Positions 25,473 to 37,800 of a stretch of DNA of 64,000 nucleotides are shown piece after piece. The DNA comes from Heliopora coerulea (lineage: Eukaryota > Cnidaria > Anthozoa > Scleralcyonacea > Helioporidae). Each line of letters opens with the position of its first letter. Position 1 is the first letter of the stretch. Made by a program: the position numbers and the translations under genes. Under the pieces are notes generated by a model. That model ran no database searches and had not been told where the DNA came from. It saw nothing but the letters and a program-made list of their open reading frames with translations. Location of the stretch: contig JASJOG010000006.1 of NCBI GenBank assembly GCA_030142905.1, positions 3,584,501 through 3,648,500 on the forward strand, read 5' to 3'.

Positions 25473-27955
25473 CTAGTCAATCATTCCTCTCATTTTCCAG
25501 TCTGCATCCAATGCTGCCGCTCTTCTCAGTCTCTTCTCTCTCTCACTAGTTTGTCTCGTTGCTTTCTTTTTCTGCTCTCGGTTCATCCCACCATTCTCTA
25601 GCTTCACTTCCAATGGGAAGAGTTTCTGCACTGGCCGATTTAAACGGTGTGCGTTTCTCTTCGAAATCACTCTAACCCTTGAACCTCTCGTTTCGCCATC
25701 CTTGCCCTGAACCAATTCCTCCACCACTGCCATTTTCCAACAACTCCGTTTCTTGTTGTCTTCGTGAACAACAACAACATCTCCGACCTGTATGTTTAAT
25801 TTTCCCACCTTCCTACCTCGATGGAATTCCCTTAAATCTACCAAGTATTCTCTGCGCCACCTATTCCAGAAATGCCGTTTCTTCTCCGTCAGATCCCGAA
25901 ACCTCTTGTTACAATCCGTGTCCTCATCCGTTGCCACATCCTCCCCTCCTTCCTCATCAGGCATCGTTTTAAGTCTCCTGCCGTAAATCAGATGTGATGC
26001 AGTTAAGACTTCGTAACCCACTTCACTGTACTCGCATGTCAGTGGCCTCGAATTTAACGTACCCTCAATTTCCACTAAAGTGGTCAACAACTCATCGTAA
26101 GTCAACCTTGCATTCTGAAGGACCTTTCTCAAACAGCGTTTTACACACCTAACCATTCTTTCAAAGAAGTCCCCCCACCATGGTGCTCTTTCCAAATTGA
26201 ACAGCCAGTCTATCCTCGAGGTTTCCAAATATCCTCGCACCTCGTTGCTGTTATACAGCTTTTTTAATGCCTTTTCACTGGTTCTGAACGTCTTTGCATT
26301 ATTAGAAATGATTAGCTTCGGCGTCCCCATTCGAGATGAAAACCTTCTCAGGCAACGCAAAAATTGTGGGGCAGATAAATCGGTCACAAGATCAAGGTAT
26401 ATCGCTCTACTAACGCAGCAAGAAAATAGGGCTACATAGACCTTATCCATGTGTCCTTTCTCACTCTTCACGAACAACGGTCCTGCAAAGTCTACGCCGG
26501 TTTTTGAAAATGCTGCTGCTTCCTTTACTCTAAACTCTGGCAGATTAGCTATTTCTGGCGCGCTGTATGCCTTGCCTTCTAGCTTCTTACAGACAACACA
26601 TTTTCCAAGAACTTTTTCGCTACTTGTCTACCTTTAGGCGCCCAGTACCTTGATCTAAGTTCAGCTAGAGTCAACCTTACTCGCTATGGTGTACTCTAAT
26701 GTGACATTTTTCGATAACTAACTCAGTCAACCTACCTTCTCTGGGGAGAAGAAATGGGTGTTTAGATTCATCATCCAAATCCGATTCGCTTAATCTTCCC
26801 CTACATCTCAACAATTTACCGTCCTCAAACAGTTGTAACCTGCGGTCCAACTGACTGAAATTGTCCTGGTTTCTCAACACTGACTGTGCCGCCAAAATCC
26901 ATAACCTTTCAGCTTCTAGCAATTCCTTCCTAATCAAGCTGCCCTTCAGTTGCTTATCTCTATTCGCCGGTTGTGAATTGTGGATGAATCTATTCGCCCA
27001 CGCGATTATTCCAAGTATTCTTTCTAAGGAGCTATACTTCTCTAGGTCAACTACCTTATCAAAATCCAACAGTTTCTTTTACTCTAACATTCATCGAAAC
27101 TACCTTCTTCGCTTCATCTTTGCTCTCTGGTGTCTCAAACGACTTACATCGCGGCCATGTGTCTTCGCTTCCTGACAACCATTTTGGACCTGACCACCAA
27201 AGTTCATTTTCATTTAATTTTGACGGTGCCATTCCTCTCGACCCTAAGTCTGCCGGGTTTTCTGTCCCTGGGCAATGACCCCAGTCTGTTTTATGGGTAA
27301 CCTTCAAAATCTCATTGACTCTATGCCGTACAAATTGTTTCCACTCGCCTTCATTCCTAATCCAGCAAAGTGCAGTTTTGCTGTCTAACCAAAACTTAGT
27401 TCTTGAAACTTCGAGTTGCGATTTAAGAGCATTTTTCACCGAATTCATTAATCGCGCCAAGGCTACTGCTGACATAAGCTCTAGACGCGGGATGCTAAGG
27501 GACTTGAGCGGTGCTATCCTGGTTTTAGCGGTAAGCAATCGAATATGAATTCCTCGTTCCGTTTCACAGACGAAGTATATCACAGCGCAATAAGCTTTCT
27601 CGCTCGCATCTCCGAACCGATGCAGTGAACAATTTAACACCTTGTCATTACTTCTACTGTAAACACACCTTGGCACAACAATTTCCTTCGTTTGTCACAT
27701 GTCACCAACCCATTCTGACTGTCCGCTTGCATGCTTTTTGCTCAACTCCTCATCCTAACCAACATTACTTTTACACAACGCTTGAAACAATATTTTCATG
27801 GGAACAATTGCTGGCCCGATTATACCTAAGGGATCAAATATGGTGGCAAGCATACTTAAGATGTTTCGTTTTGTATGGGACAACCTGGCTGCCTTCTCGC
27901 CAAGCCACGATAAATTAAAGTTAATCGTATCTTCAACACAATTTCAGTCTGCCAC
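25473..27955 (-). pseudogene. BEL/Pao retrotransposon pol, 5'-truncated and inactivated
   Basis: The order on the minus strand is as follows. RT/A17-connection motif TIFDPLGIIGPA (about 27850-27790). RNase H-like region with RLELMSAVALARLMN and FWLDSKTALCWI (27676-27059). A linker (27069-26677). Integrase zinc-binding H...H/CVVC and catalytic core (26700-25900): GVDFAGP, then SNNAKTF, then APWWGDFFER. A C-terminal DUF5641-like segment has GDVVVVHEDNKKR. Defects: two in-frame stops near 27745-27690, single-base frame slips near 27065 and 26690, and the second catalytic Asp of the integrase (normally SDNA) is Asn. The upstream gag-protease-RT part is absent beyond about 27955. It lies in intergenic DNA between SLC22 and ARPC2. 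Confidence 0.85.
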
Positions 27956-27959
27956 TGAT

Positions 27960-28985
27960 TAGATAATTGCGAAGCGATATCCCAGAAATAGTTGTCGATT
28001 CATGAGACCCAAAGACGCTCAACAACTAGAAACTAGAAACGCATTCTAGTTGTGTCACTGCTCGTAAAAGTCTAGGGCGGGCATCCAAAAAATACGTACG
28101 AAATGAATAATAGTGGTAAACGTTTATTGAAGATCTAACGGTTCGTTGTTTCAACACAGCCTCACAAAGACTAAATATAAGAAATAAGGATACTATTGTA
28201 GGTCAATATAATTTGGCCAATGGAGAGGAAATGGGAAGTAACAAGATGTCAGAACAGGGAAAGTGGCACGAAGTGACAGTCGCCTACGTCGCCTTTTGGA
28301 AGGACCAACAATCTTCTTCGGAGGCAACCTAACAAACCTCTTCATAGGCCACCAAATTAACCTGCTCGGAAGCGACCAAAAAACCCTGTTGGAAGCAAGA
28401 AATTGGCCGTGTTTCAACTGATAAAATAAGGGATATCAACGTAACTCTCCTTCCTCCCAGATAAGTAGGCCGAAAGCTTTCACTTAAAGCCAAGGTAGTT
28501 CCAGCCCTAGCGTAGCCCTGTTGTACAAGCTAAGTTATCCTCACCCCGACGTCATCCCGGTCTCATGCAGACGTTTTCCTTTTCCAACAATGGGACAATT
28601 CCCGGATGGTGGCAACGTCGATCTCAAGGCCGCTTTGCCGGTTCACAATGAAAAAGTCAAAAATTAAACTACGCTGCTTGTTCCTATGATCTTTGTGTGA
28701 TGAAGTGCACCCTTCACCGACATTTCCCGGCAGACATTTCAAGCCCAGTACGTTACATAATGTCGTCGCAGAATTAACACTTTTCTAGTTCCAACTCATG
28801 TCCCATTCAATCGCAGTTTGCAAGACCCATTACGTAGTAGATACATGTATGGACAAGGGTACCTATTGTTATTTTTTTCTTTCATTTACAAGTGCAATTG
28901 ATGGTAATTATCCGCATATTTTTAAAGATTTTACTTGCGCAATTGCATTTTTTAGTTGAGAGTTTGCATACCGTGGGTAAAAAGA
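27960..28985. other. Intergenic, no gene recognised
   Basis: This stretch has slightly higher GC than its surroundings. The only frame of note (28193-28417, minus) is Arg/Pro-rich and unsupported. Confidence 0.4.
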
Positions 28986-28989
28986 ATCG

Positions 28990-29345
28990 TTGATGTGTTG
29001 TGGTGGCAACAACGAGCAAAGGTATCTAGATTTGGTCGTTAAACGTACGCATGTCTCGGAAATGACATTGGTGATGGCCTATGGACAAAGCTTTGTCAGA
29101 ACTCTGGAGAAAAAATATTGCAAAAGGTCGGGAAGATTTCAAACCTGGGCAAACAATATGTTCAAATTATTTCATCTATGGTAAACAGGCGAAGGATAAC
29201 GTAGTTTGGACACCGTACCGAACAACATACGCCTATCGTGCGTCAACAGAAAGCTCTTCGAGTTAGCCTGTCCCATCAACGTCAACCGCCGCCGCTCCTG
29301 AAGATGAAACAGGCTTAGAGGACTCAGACGTTTACCAGTCATTTT
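28990..29345 (+). pseudogene. Possible degenerate THAP-type zinc finger fragment
   Basis: One frame (29081-29266) reads ELWRKNIAKGREDFKPGQT, then ICSNYFIYGKQ and a Thr/Ser tail. This recalls the second half of a THAP domain (W-x-x-x-I ... C-S-x-H-F-x-x-G-K), with the metal-binding His replaced by Tyr. A CC pair that could be the first Cys pair lies upstream in another frame (about 28996-29001), so a frame slip would be needed. Weak call. Confidence 0.3.
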
Positions 29346-29349
29346 AAAT

Positions 29350-30265
29350 TCTACCTAAGCATATAACATATTGGCGAAAGAGGGGCTTATTACTTAAAAA
29401 AATCCTCGTACACCTTGCCAAAAATCGGAAAAATCCGAAAATATGACATTAAGGAAAGTCCAGAAAATCCTTAAAAATCCAATTAGAAATAAAAACAGTC
29501 CAAATCTAAAATCCTAATTTGCCAAAATTTTTTGTGAAAATAAAAAAATTTAATCGAATTTTGATAATATGCAGATATTTTTGCTAGAGATTCGCTAAAC
29601 TATGTGCCATTTCGAGAAATACTGTAGGAACGAGTTTCTGTGGTCGCTAGGCAGAGAACAACTTTTACTCCCGAGTTACTCGCGATCGGCAACAGTTAGA
29701 CACGCTGGGAGTCTGCTGGCAACAGTTGATAACGTTGTGTACACTGTATTTTGAAATGTTGAGGTGATCGTAGGAAATTAAATGCACACAGAGGAGAGTC
29801 ACAGGAGTGACTACGAATTTGAAGGTTCACCATCAAATTTAACCATGCAATGAGAGCCTTCTCACGGACAAAAAGAATAGGACGAAGTGTCTACATTTCC
29901 AACTAATACTACCAAGTAACAATCCCATCCTACCTCAAGAAAACACCTGTTACAATACTGTTCAATTCCTACTGGGAAACCCAAAAATTACCTGATATTT
30001 TGAAAAAGAAATCCGAAAACCCGGCAAAAAATAATTGGGATTTCTCAATCCAAAACCATTCTGTACGCTTTCTTGGGAGTAACACACCCCTCGTTGGCGA
30101 AGAAGAAAACTACTGAATCGCAAAAGGTGAGGGCGAGTCGGAAAACCTAACTTCAAAACGCTTAAAGCTGTAGCAACCACTTCGGTTTTCTTTCCAGACC
30201 TCGAAATGACAGGAAATCCACAATAAAGTCAAGGTTATTCCGAATGAAACAAAATCATGCAAAAA
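29350..30265. other. Intergenic, no gene recognised
   Basis: The stretch is AT-rich with recurrent AAAATCC-type short repeats (29390-29520 and about 29990-30040). No domain was recognised in any frame. Confidence 0.35.
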
Positions 30266-30284
30266 CAAAACCCCGAAAGAATAT

Positions 30285-30725
30285 CAAAGTTCTGTAGGAT
30301 ATAAATTTTGTCGCGGGCGCTCGAAATCTTGTATAGGAAAGACAGACAGATGCCTCTACACGAGAATTAACGAACCGAAATCTGAGATCTACAAACACAT
30401 TAACTCATGCGAACATTTTGACTATCTGACGAACATGATGGAATTCAACACTGACAAACTAGAATCGGACGAACGCTTTGATTTATATCAGTTTGTTTTC
30501 AGCAATAGTGTAATTATACACAAAGCCAATCACTGGTCGGTATTACTATTTAAAGTACTCGCGATACGACAAAAACCGGCAATTAACCATGGTGCTAAGG
30601 CATCCCGAAAACTCACAGTTTTCTATTAATAACTATAACGTCATAGTGTTAAGCTAGTATATACAGCGCAGTCACCTGTAATTCTATCATTCCTGAAGAT
30701 GACTAAAAGTTCGTCGAAACGTCGA
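30285..30725 (+). pseudogene. Penelope-like GIY-YIG endonuclease fragment with 3' end
   Basis: The translation contains YKFCRGRSKSCIGKTDRCL, a GIY-YIG-like start with degenerate second motif. EIYKHINSCEHF and KANHWSVLLFKVLAIRQKP follow, to a stop at about 30627. This order matches the C-terminal nuclease of Penelope-like elements, which nick the target for reverse transcription. About 65 bp downstream comes CTGAAGATGA...GTCGAAACGTC (30693-30723), taken as the element's 3' terminal signature. The RT part is missing. Confidence 0.55.
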
Positions 30726-31853
30726 ATAAAAATGTTATCCTTGTTCGTAGTTACCGTTGTTTAGTAACGTATATTTACACATGTTTCTGTTAACCATCTT
30801 CTCCAGGAGTCATTTAGATCAAATAACTACGGTAGAGTCCCCCGTAAACAACACTGACACGGGGAAAGATAATCATCGGACAACCTGACCAAAAATAGCT
30901 TTAAAACTTTGTTTAAAGTTCTAGATCGATGAGCTTATGAATATCGTAGCAATAAAGGGTGTACAGCTACCATCAGAAACTATAACTATGGCCGCCACTT
31001 CAAAAAACCTACCAACTCGATCAAAACAACAATCGCAATATCTTCCATTCAAAGTGTTTTTTTTGCCAGGCCGGATGGAAAATATTGCGCGACACGAAAA
31101 ACAAAACTAATAATACAGAAACGGAGTCGAAACCTAGACTGGTCCTACCACAGTAGCCGGAGTAAATAGATTTTTCCATTATTTTCAACCTTCAGCCCAT
31201 GTAACAAGAAAAAGTTGGCTCGCAAGACACTATTCGTCGAGGAGGAAAACAGCTTTTGGGAATGATAACAAAGACAAATTGTTTTGGTAAGGAACGTGTG
31301 AGAAAACTCCAGTAACATTGTCCATTGGTTCTTATTGGAGACTTAAGTGAAATACACAAAAGCGATTTGATATATTTGACTTAACAAGATACCGCGGAAA
31401 CCAATGATGTTAATGCCACTGGTTGACCTAATTATGTGATTTTTCAAGGGGAAAAAATTGATATCTGAAGCAATTTTCATGTAAACCCCACCTTAAGACT
31501 CTTTCGAACATCCAGGTAAAATCATGATGATTGAAGAAGCCTTTGGCATGGGGGTTAGATTAAGTGTTTCTCGTATCCAGAAATCCCGGTAAAACACCCA
31601 CATTCGTTCTTGATATGTTACACCGTACATACAACGTGCAGAATGGTATCTGTACAATTTCAAACAGTTTATTGCAGAAAACTATTATAAACATGACACA
31701 TCTAGATATTATGAAAGATTTTGCAGACGTCCAACTAATCCCTCAAGGAATACAAAACAATCGACTAAATAGCTAAATTCAAATCTTAACAGGAAACAAA
31801 AACGTAAATCAATAATTTTCCAGTTCATAGTTCATCGTCTTCAGTTCCATGAT

Positions 31854-34800
31854 TCACTGTCGAATAAATGTCTTGCCACTGCAAAAAAACAAGCTAGGTT
31901 AGGAACCACTTTAATGCTATTTTTAAGATAATTCGACGGAAGTAATGAATGTACACAGCCTAAACGTAAAGTCGAAATGCTAATTCCAAACGTAACTTTG
32001 ATTCTAACCCTTACCAAAACCCCTATTACTAGGCAAAATCATAATCATAAATGCGATGCTTAACTATGCCCAAACATGGAGTATGAACGAGTTCTCTAGA
32101 GAGCATACAGCAGCCAAGAAGCCCAGCACTGAATCCTGAGGTAAGCACCTGAGGGTCACTGTAATTCTAAAGTACCAGGAACGAAGGTTTGGTTCGTGGG
32201 CCCTCTACTCTGAGTTGACGGCCTTCAAAGCAGCATGAGGTGTCTCATGTTGGCGGCAATGCATAAAAGTACCTTAAATTTTATACTGGATAACCCTATC
32301 AACTATCATAAGTAAGGCCCTTTCGCATCAAGATCTTAGGGAGGCATTTACCCTCGAGCAACTACCCTTTTCGGCCTATTATTGTGAACGTCATCTTTTT
32401 AATCCCCGCCAAGAATTAACCACACGTCTACAATTTCGCCATGATCAACGACAATTGATAACAATCAAAATTGTGCCACATCGTTTGTATAGCAATTCTC
32501 GTATTAATATAGCAAGTCTCGTATTAATAAAAAAAATGCATGTAGTGCTCATACCGTCACTTTATAATCGCCCTTACCTTTTATAACGTCTCTAAATCTT
32601 TGCCTAAATCTTTAACTGTAGTTCAGCAGTGAGAAAGGCAAATTTTATACATGCGGTAGTGCACTTACGTTATTGTCTTTTTCTCAGTCGTCTTGTGTTC
32701 TGGTCGAGCTCGATTGACAACTTTGATGAAATCACTGGTTTTTGCGCGCATTCTGGAGTGCAAGTATGCCTAAATGTCGCAACAATTATTACAAACGATG
32801 ATATTATTAACGATATTAGAACGTGCATCTTCGAAGAAAGAACGGAGGGAAAAACTGGAGGGAAGCATGAAAATAAGGGACGGAAAAGATTGAAGGACAA
32901 TAGGGTGGAAAAGTGGATGGATAGGACGATAGAAGTAACGGGGGTCAGAAGGCTTGGCTGGAAAGAGACGGAAATGGAGAAGAAGGGGAGAGTGGAGAAG
33001 GGGAGAATGGAGAAGGGGAGGGGAAAATGGAGAAGGGGAGAGTGGAAAAGGGAAGAGTAGGGAAGGGAAGGGGAGTAAAGGGAAGGGAAGGGGAGGGGAG
33101 GAAAGGGAAAGGAGGGGGAAAGAAGGGAAGGGGAAAGGAAGGGAAGGGAAAGGAAAGGAAAGGAAGAGAAGGAAAGAATGGGAAGGAAGGAAAGGGAAGG
33201 AAAGGGAAGAAAGGGTAGGGAATGAAAGATAAGAAGAGAAAAAAGAGGAAAGGACAGGAAAAGAAAACAAAGGAAAGGATAAGGAATGGAAGGGAAGAAA
33301 AAAAAACTGGGAAGGACAACGAACAGAAGAAATCGTCTGTAAAAAATCGTCTGTCTGTTGGTGTCCCTGTCAGACAATCTGTCTTGTAAGAGAAATATAC
33401 GTACCTTGGAACATTTGATATGATAGTGCAAATAGTTCCTGAATGTGTGAATTAAATTGATTGTTTTTTCCTTTGCTTTAGGATTGGTATGTCTCGCTTC
33501 CAACACTGAAATATACAAAGAAAAATAGGGAGCGTATTACAAAAATTGCTAACACTGGCACGTCATATCTCAAACTCCTAAATTCATAATCAAAGCACCA
33601 AAATAGTGCTTATATACCTCACCTTGGTAAGCAAAAACGTTCGACAACTTGCAACCTGATTTTTTCTTTAAGCGCGGTATCGATATGGAAATTCTATTAC
33701 CCGGAACTCGATAATCCAAACTTCTCGAATACCTGGACTTCATTTTTGGGAACTATCTATTTGTGTATATTAAAAATATACAAGAATATATTTCTTGATT
33801 GTGAATGTCTGAGACCAGTGCAATTTCAAGGTAAAAAATGTGCAAGACAACGGTAAAAGTAACATGCACTGAATTACCTTTTTCAGCACCGAATACTTTT
33901 TCTGGCAGTGTATTACTTTTTCACGTATATTTTTAATTGGTAATAGCATGGTTTTTCGTATCTTTTGGACAACCATACACCCGTTAATTTTTCGAATAAC
34001 TCGTAACCATGCCATTACCTGTACTCACAAACTTAAATAAATATTCTTATTTTCGGTTATCTTGACTCTCACTTATGCGGATCTATTTCGTGTCTCCCGA
34101 CGTTCTTGGGTAATTGAGACTACTAGATAACCTGCTTAATAATTGTAAGATGTAAACCAGAAAGTTACATGAACATCGTTTTACAAGTCAATTTCTGCAT
34201 GAATTAAACATAACAAATTTGCAGCCCAAAATTCTCTCAACGTCATAACACTTGACCAACCACAACATGCAAGTTCTACACCTTAGGTTTCAAGTCTTTT
34301 TTTACCCTTACCAAAAGTAATATATCCGATATTGTCTCCAACAACAGCTCCAGTCCCCTTCAATTCCATGGGAGGTTCGCGATGACTAAACAGGACTTGA
34401 GGAGCAGTCTGGCTAGCTCGGCGACCTTCTTTAAGTTCCTAAAATATTTAAACCACCGTCGTTATTTTATTTTATTTTATTTTGTTTTGTTTTAATTAGC
34501 TTTGCCTTGGTTACAATAAGTATTCTAGATAAGTTACAAGGTCTGGAATACCGCAACAGCTAAAACCAATTACTGCCAATACATAGCACAATAATTATTT
34601 TGATAGAGCATTACAAACAATCTCAGTCTAGAAAGAAACTGAAAGAGAACTAAAAACAACAATTTTGAGACACGTTCTCTGACTAGTCAGAGAATGTGTC
34701 TCAAAATTAATCATGTCTCAACCTGGCTGCGCAATCTCCATATTTTCTTAAAAACAACAAGTTGGGAAAACGCATAGACTTCGGACAGAGTTACATTTTA

Positions 34801-37800
34801 TGCAAACTGTTTTCCAAGATCGTGAGTCATCGGGGTTGTAAGTAGACTGAAGAGCAGAAATTGAGATTGATGGTAGGGCCGTTCGGATGACGGGCGGTCA
34901 ATCACTTCAAAGGGACTGGCAGCACCGTTTCACAGGTATTTAGTCAAAGCATGTACCCATCATCACACGACTCTCATCGAACGCTTGTGAATAGTGGCGT
35001 AATAAATTTGACGTCTGGAATCGTCACGTGAGATTGAGTGTTGTGACACTCATTGTATTTTATCAAATTAAAGTTTATGCACTGATCCAAATTTAATAAC
35101 AAATTCCTCAGGAAGTTATTATACCTGCAGGAAAACTTTTCCAATAATTACGTCATCGTCATCACGAAACACGGTGCTAAAAATAACTGTCACGCGGTCA
35201 GACTTCGCACCAACATACCTGAAAAACCAAGACATTACCAAATCAGCGCATAAAATATTAACTCTATATCAACACGGAGTGAATTTCGTTTTTCAGTTCA
35301 TTTAATGTTTCTATACCATTCAATACACGCAAATTTTTGACATTTAGAAAAATTAGCAGCAAAATCGTCGGAAGAATGTGAATTTCAAAGCTGCCATATT
35401 ACTATTTTGCCACCTCAAATTCCTGCAAGCTGGCTTTTGACACGACTTTCGCGCATTAAATAGAATTCCCACATTTCATCTACAACTTATTCTCATAGAG
35501 ACAGAGGGACTGAAGGACGTGCATTAATAGCCAGTCAACCGCAGTTAATCAGTCGAAGGTCACCATGTTTCTGTACAAGTTAATAAAATACAAGGATGAC
35601 GAATGATCTCCCCTACAAGAAAGGGGATAATGGGACCGACTGTTAAAAAGTAAAACAATAGCTGGTAGGCCGAAAGATGGCAACTGCCAAGTGCAAACTA
35701 AAAGTCTCAACCAGCCGAATTACTCAATGTGACGCTCAAATTCTCGACAGGTTTTTGACTTACAGTTGATTCCAGATCGTTTTATGTCGTACCGATGAAA
35801 TGGATTAAGTTAATTTCTGTCGTCTGTTAGAGGTTTATTTACCGATGGTTTGGCGTATAAATAAATTTTTAATTTACAAGTACAAGACATTAATAAAACT
35901 GCAAAATCTGGCTATATTTTATTGTCTTTAATGTTTATTTTTACTCTTTGTTGGCTAAACTAAAGAAAAACAAGTTATATTGTGATTCACTTCAAAATAG
36001 CGATTAACTGGAGAAAGGCCTTGACCGAGTTTTGCTCTAAAGCTGGTTGCTTTTGAAGTAGTAAACATGTAGTTTTGGTACCAACGCCCCCTTCTGCGTG
36101 TTTCTCATATTTTGCACGCATGAAACATAAACAACTGAAACTTTTACCAGCCTGTTGCTAACCTTTCGCACGTTTGAAAAATAAATAAACGAAACTAATG
36201 TAATACACAATTTAGCAAATTTTTTATCACTTTAAAGTCTGCTGGCGGAACGTCGTGGGGCTGTTAAGGATACAAAATGAGCAAAGAACGTTGAGCTACA
36301 CACATATAACACATTGCACAAAAGTTGTGATAACTCATAACTGCCAATATATTTTCTACCTGCTTGCTCCATTAAAGCAAATAATTCCGGGGTAGTTTTA
36401 AGCGGTTACGAAAGAGGCCTAAAAACTTTGCAAAAATGGAAAACTTTATTTGTAAGTTTCAGGTTTCGGTGACTTCATTAACGTTGAAATGCGAGAACCT
36501 TAACATGACGTCCACTAACACGAAAAGGATTGACCTACAACAAAAAACACCATGCAAAACGTCTACCTAGCTTGGCCACTAATCCTAGCCTTACATGTTC
36601 TTCAGAATTCCCACTTAACGTGGAAAAAAAAAGTCCGTCATTCCTGATTCTGGGCACTTACATTGTTTCGTCTTCTCTGTAATTGATGACAGCATACTCC
36701 CCTCCACCCTTTCCTGATTGCTGATAATCAAAATATTTTTCAAACACAGAGGCAAAACAGTTTCTTTTCAACATTGCAGTCTTCTTTATGAGCTCACCTA
36801 GTAAGAAATAACATAAGTAAACGATTGCCATTCCTTGAAAGTGTCCGAGGACGATCACAAAGCGAAGGATTAATTTCTTTCTGTGGATGAAACATGTAGT
36901 AAAAGGCATTTTTTAACATTTTGACACTGCGTAAACATACAATGTCACTGATACATGGTTAAATAATTATTGGATTGGGTTGAGGGTGATGGTAAAGAAC
37001 GAGCAACCAACCCTATAGGTAGTGGTGAATAGTGGTGGATATTTGGATGTTAAATGAAAAACAAATAAACATGTAAGTGTTAATCTAAGTCGGCAAAAAT
37101 GTGTTTCAAGCAAATTAAATCAGTAAGAAAACATAGTATCCTTTGCTCAACTATCGTAGTGCTAAACAAAGGGTACCCAAGGCACGGTGAGGGATGCACA
37201 AAAAACGTTGAGGGGAAAAAGAATTCTTTTAAATGACAGGACATTCTATCTTGGCTCCGTTTTTAGCACGTTTTCATTGGTAACTAAATTACACCAACAG
37301 GAGTGTTGGAAAGAACTTGACATTTTTAGGACGAGTCAACAATTAGAGGAAGAACTCTCATTTTTGAGAGGGAATCGAGGGGAAAGGTGTTGGTAGAAAC
37401 TCTACAGTCTCCAGTTCTGTGAAAACGCACTTTCAGTGATTTCCACGCAATTCATAAATCTAAATTACAGAGTTAGTTTCAGTGTGATATTTACAACTTT
37501 CTTTTTACTAAACTGATGATTTCAGTTGGCCGATGGTGAGGACAACCTTCAGCCTTCCATCTGCGTACACAATTTCGTGATAAATGCTGTACTGCCCACG
37601 CTGGGCTGCATTTAAGACGGTTTGGATCAACTCCATATACTATACATTCTTTAAACAATTCAGCGATAGTCTGATATAATAATCGAGAATGTATATTTTT
37701 CATGACTTTTTTAGACTGAGAACGGAAACAATAAGCTCTGTACGTTAGAAAACATCGAATGTGTTTTATTCTACAACTACTTGTCCTGTGCACCTAGGGG

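Noticed and set aside
25679..25986. Proline/serine-rich plus-strand frames
   Set aside because: Antisense shadows of the BEL/Pao integrase.
32670..33518. Long overlapping frames on both strands (up to 282 aa)
   Set aside because: They arise from the purine/pyrimidine tract. Only the short part at 33505-33405 is real coding sequence (an ARPC2 exon).
37187..37793. Frames on both strands in the ARPC2 intron
   Set aside because: No conserved motif and no splice signals joining them to ARPC2.
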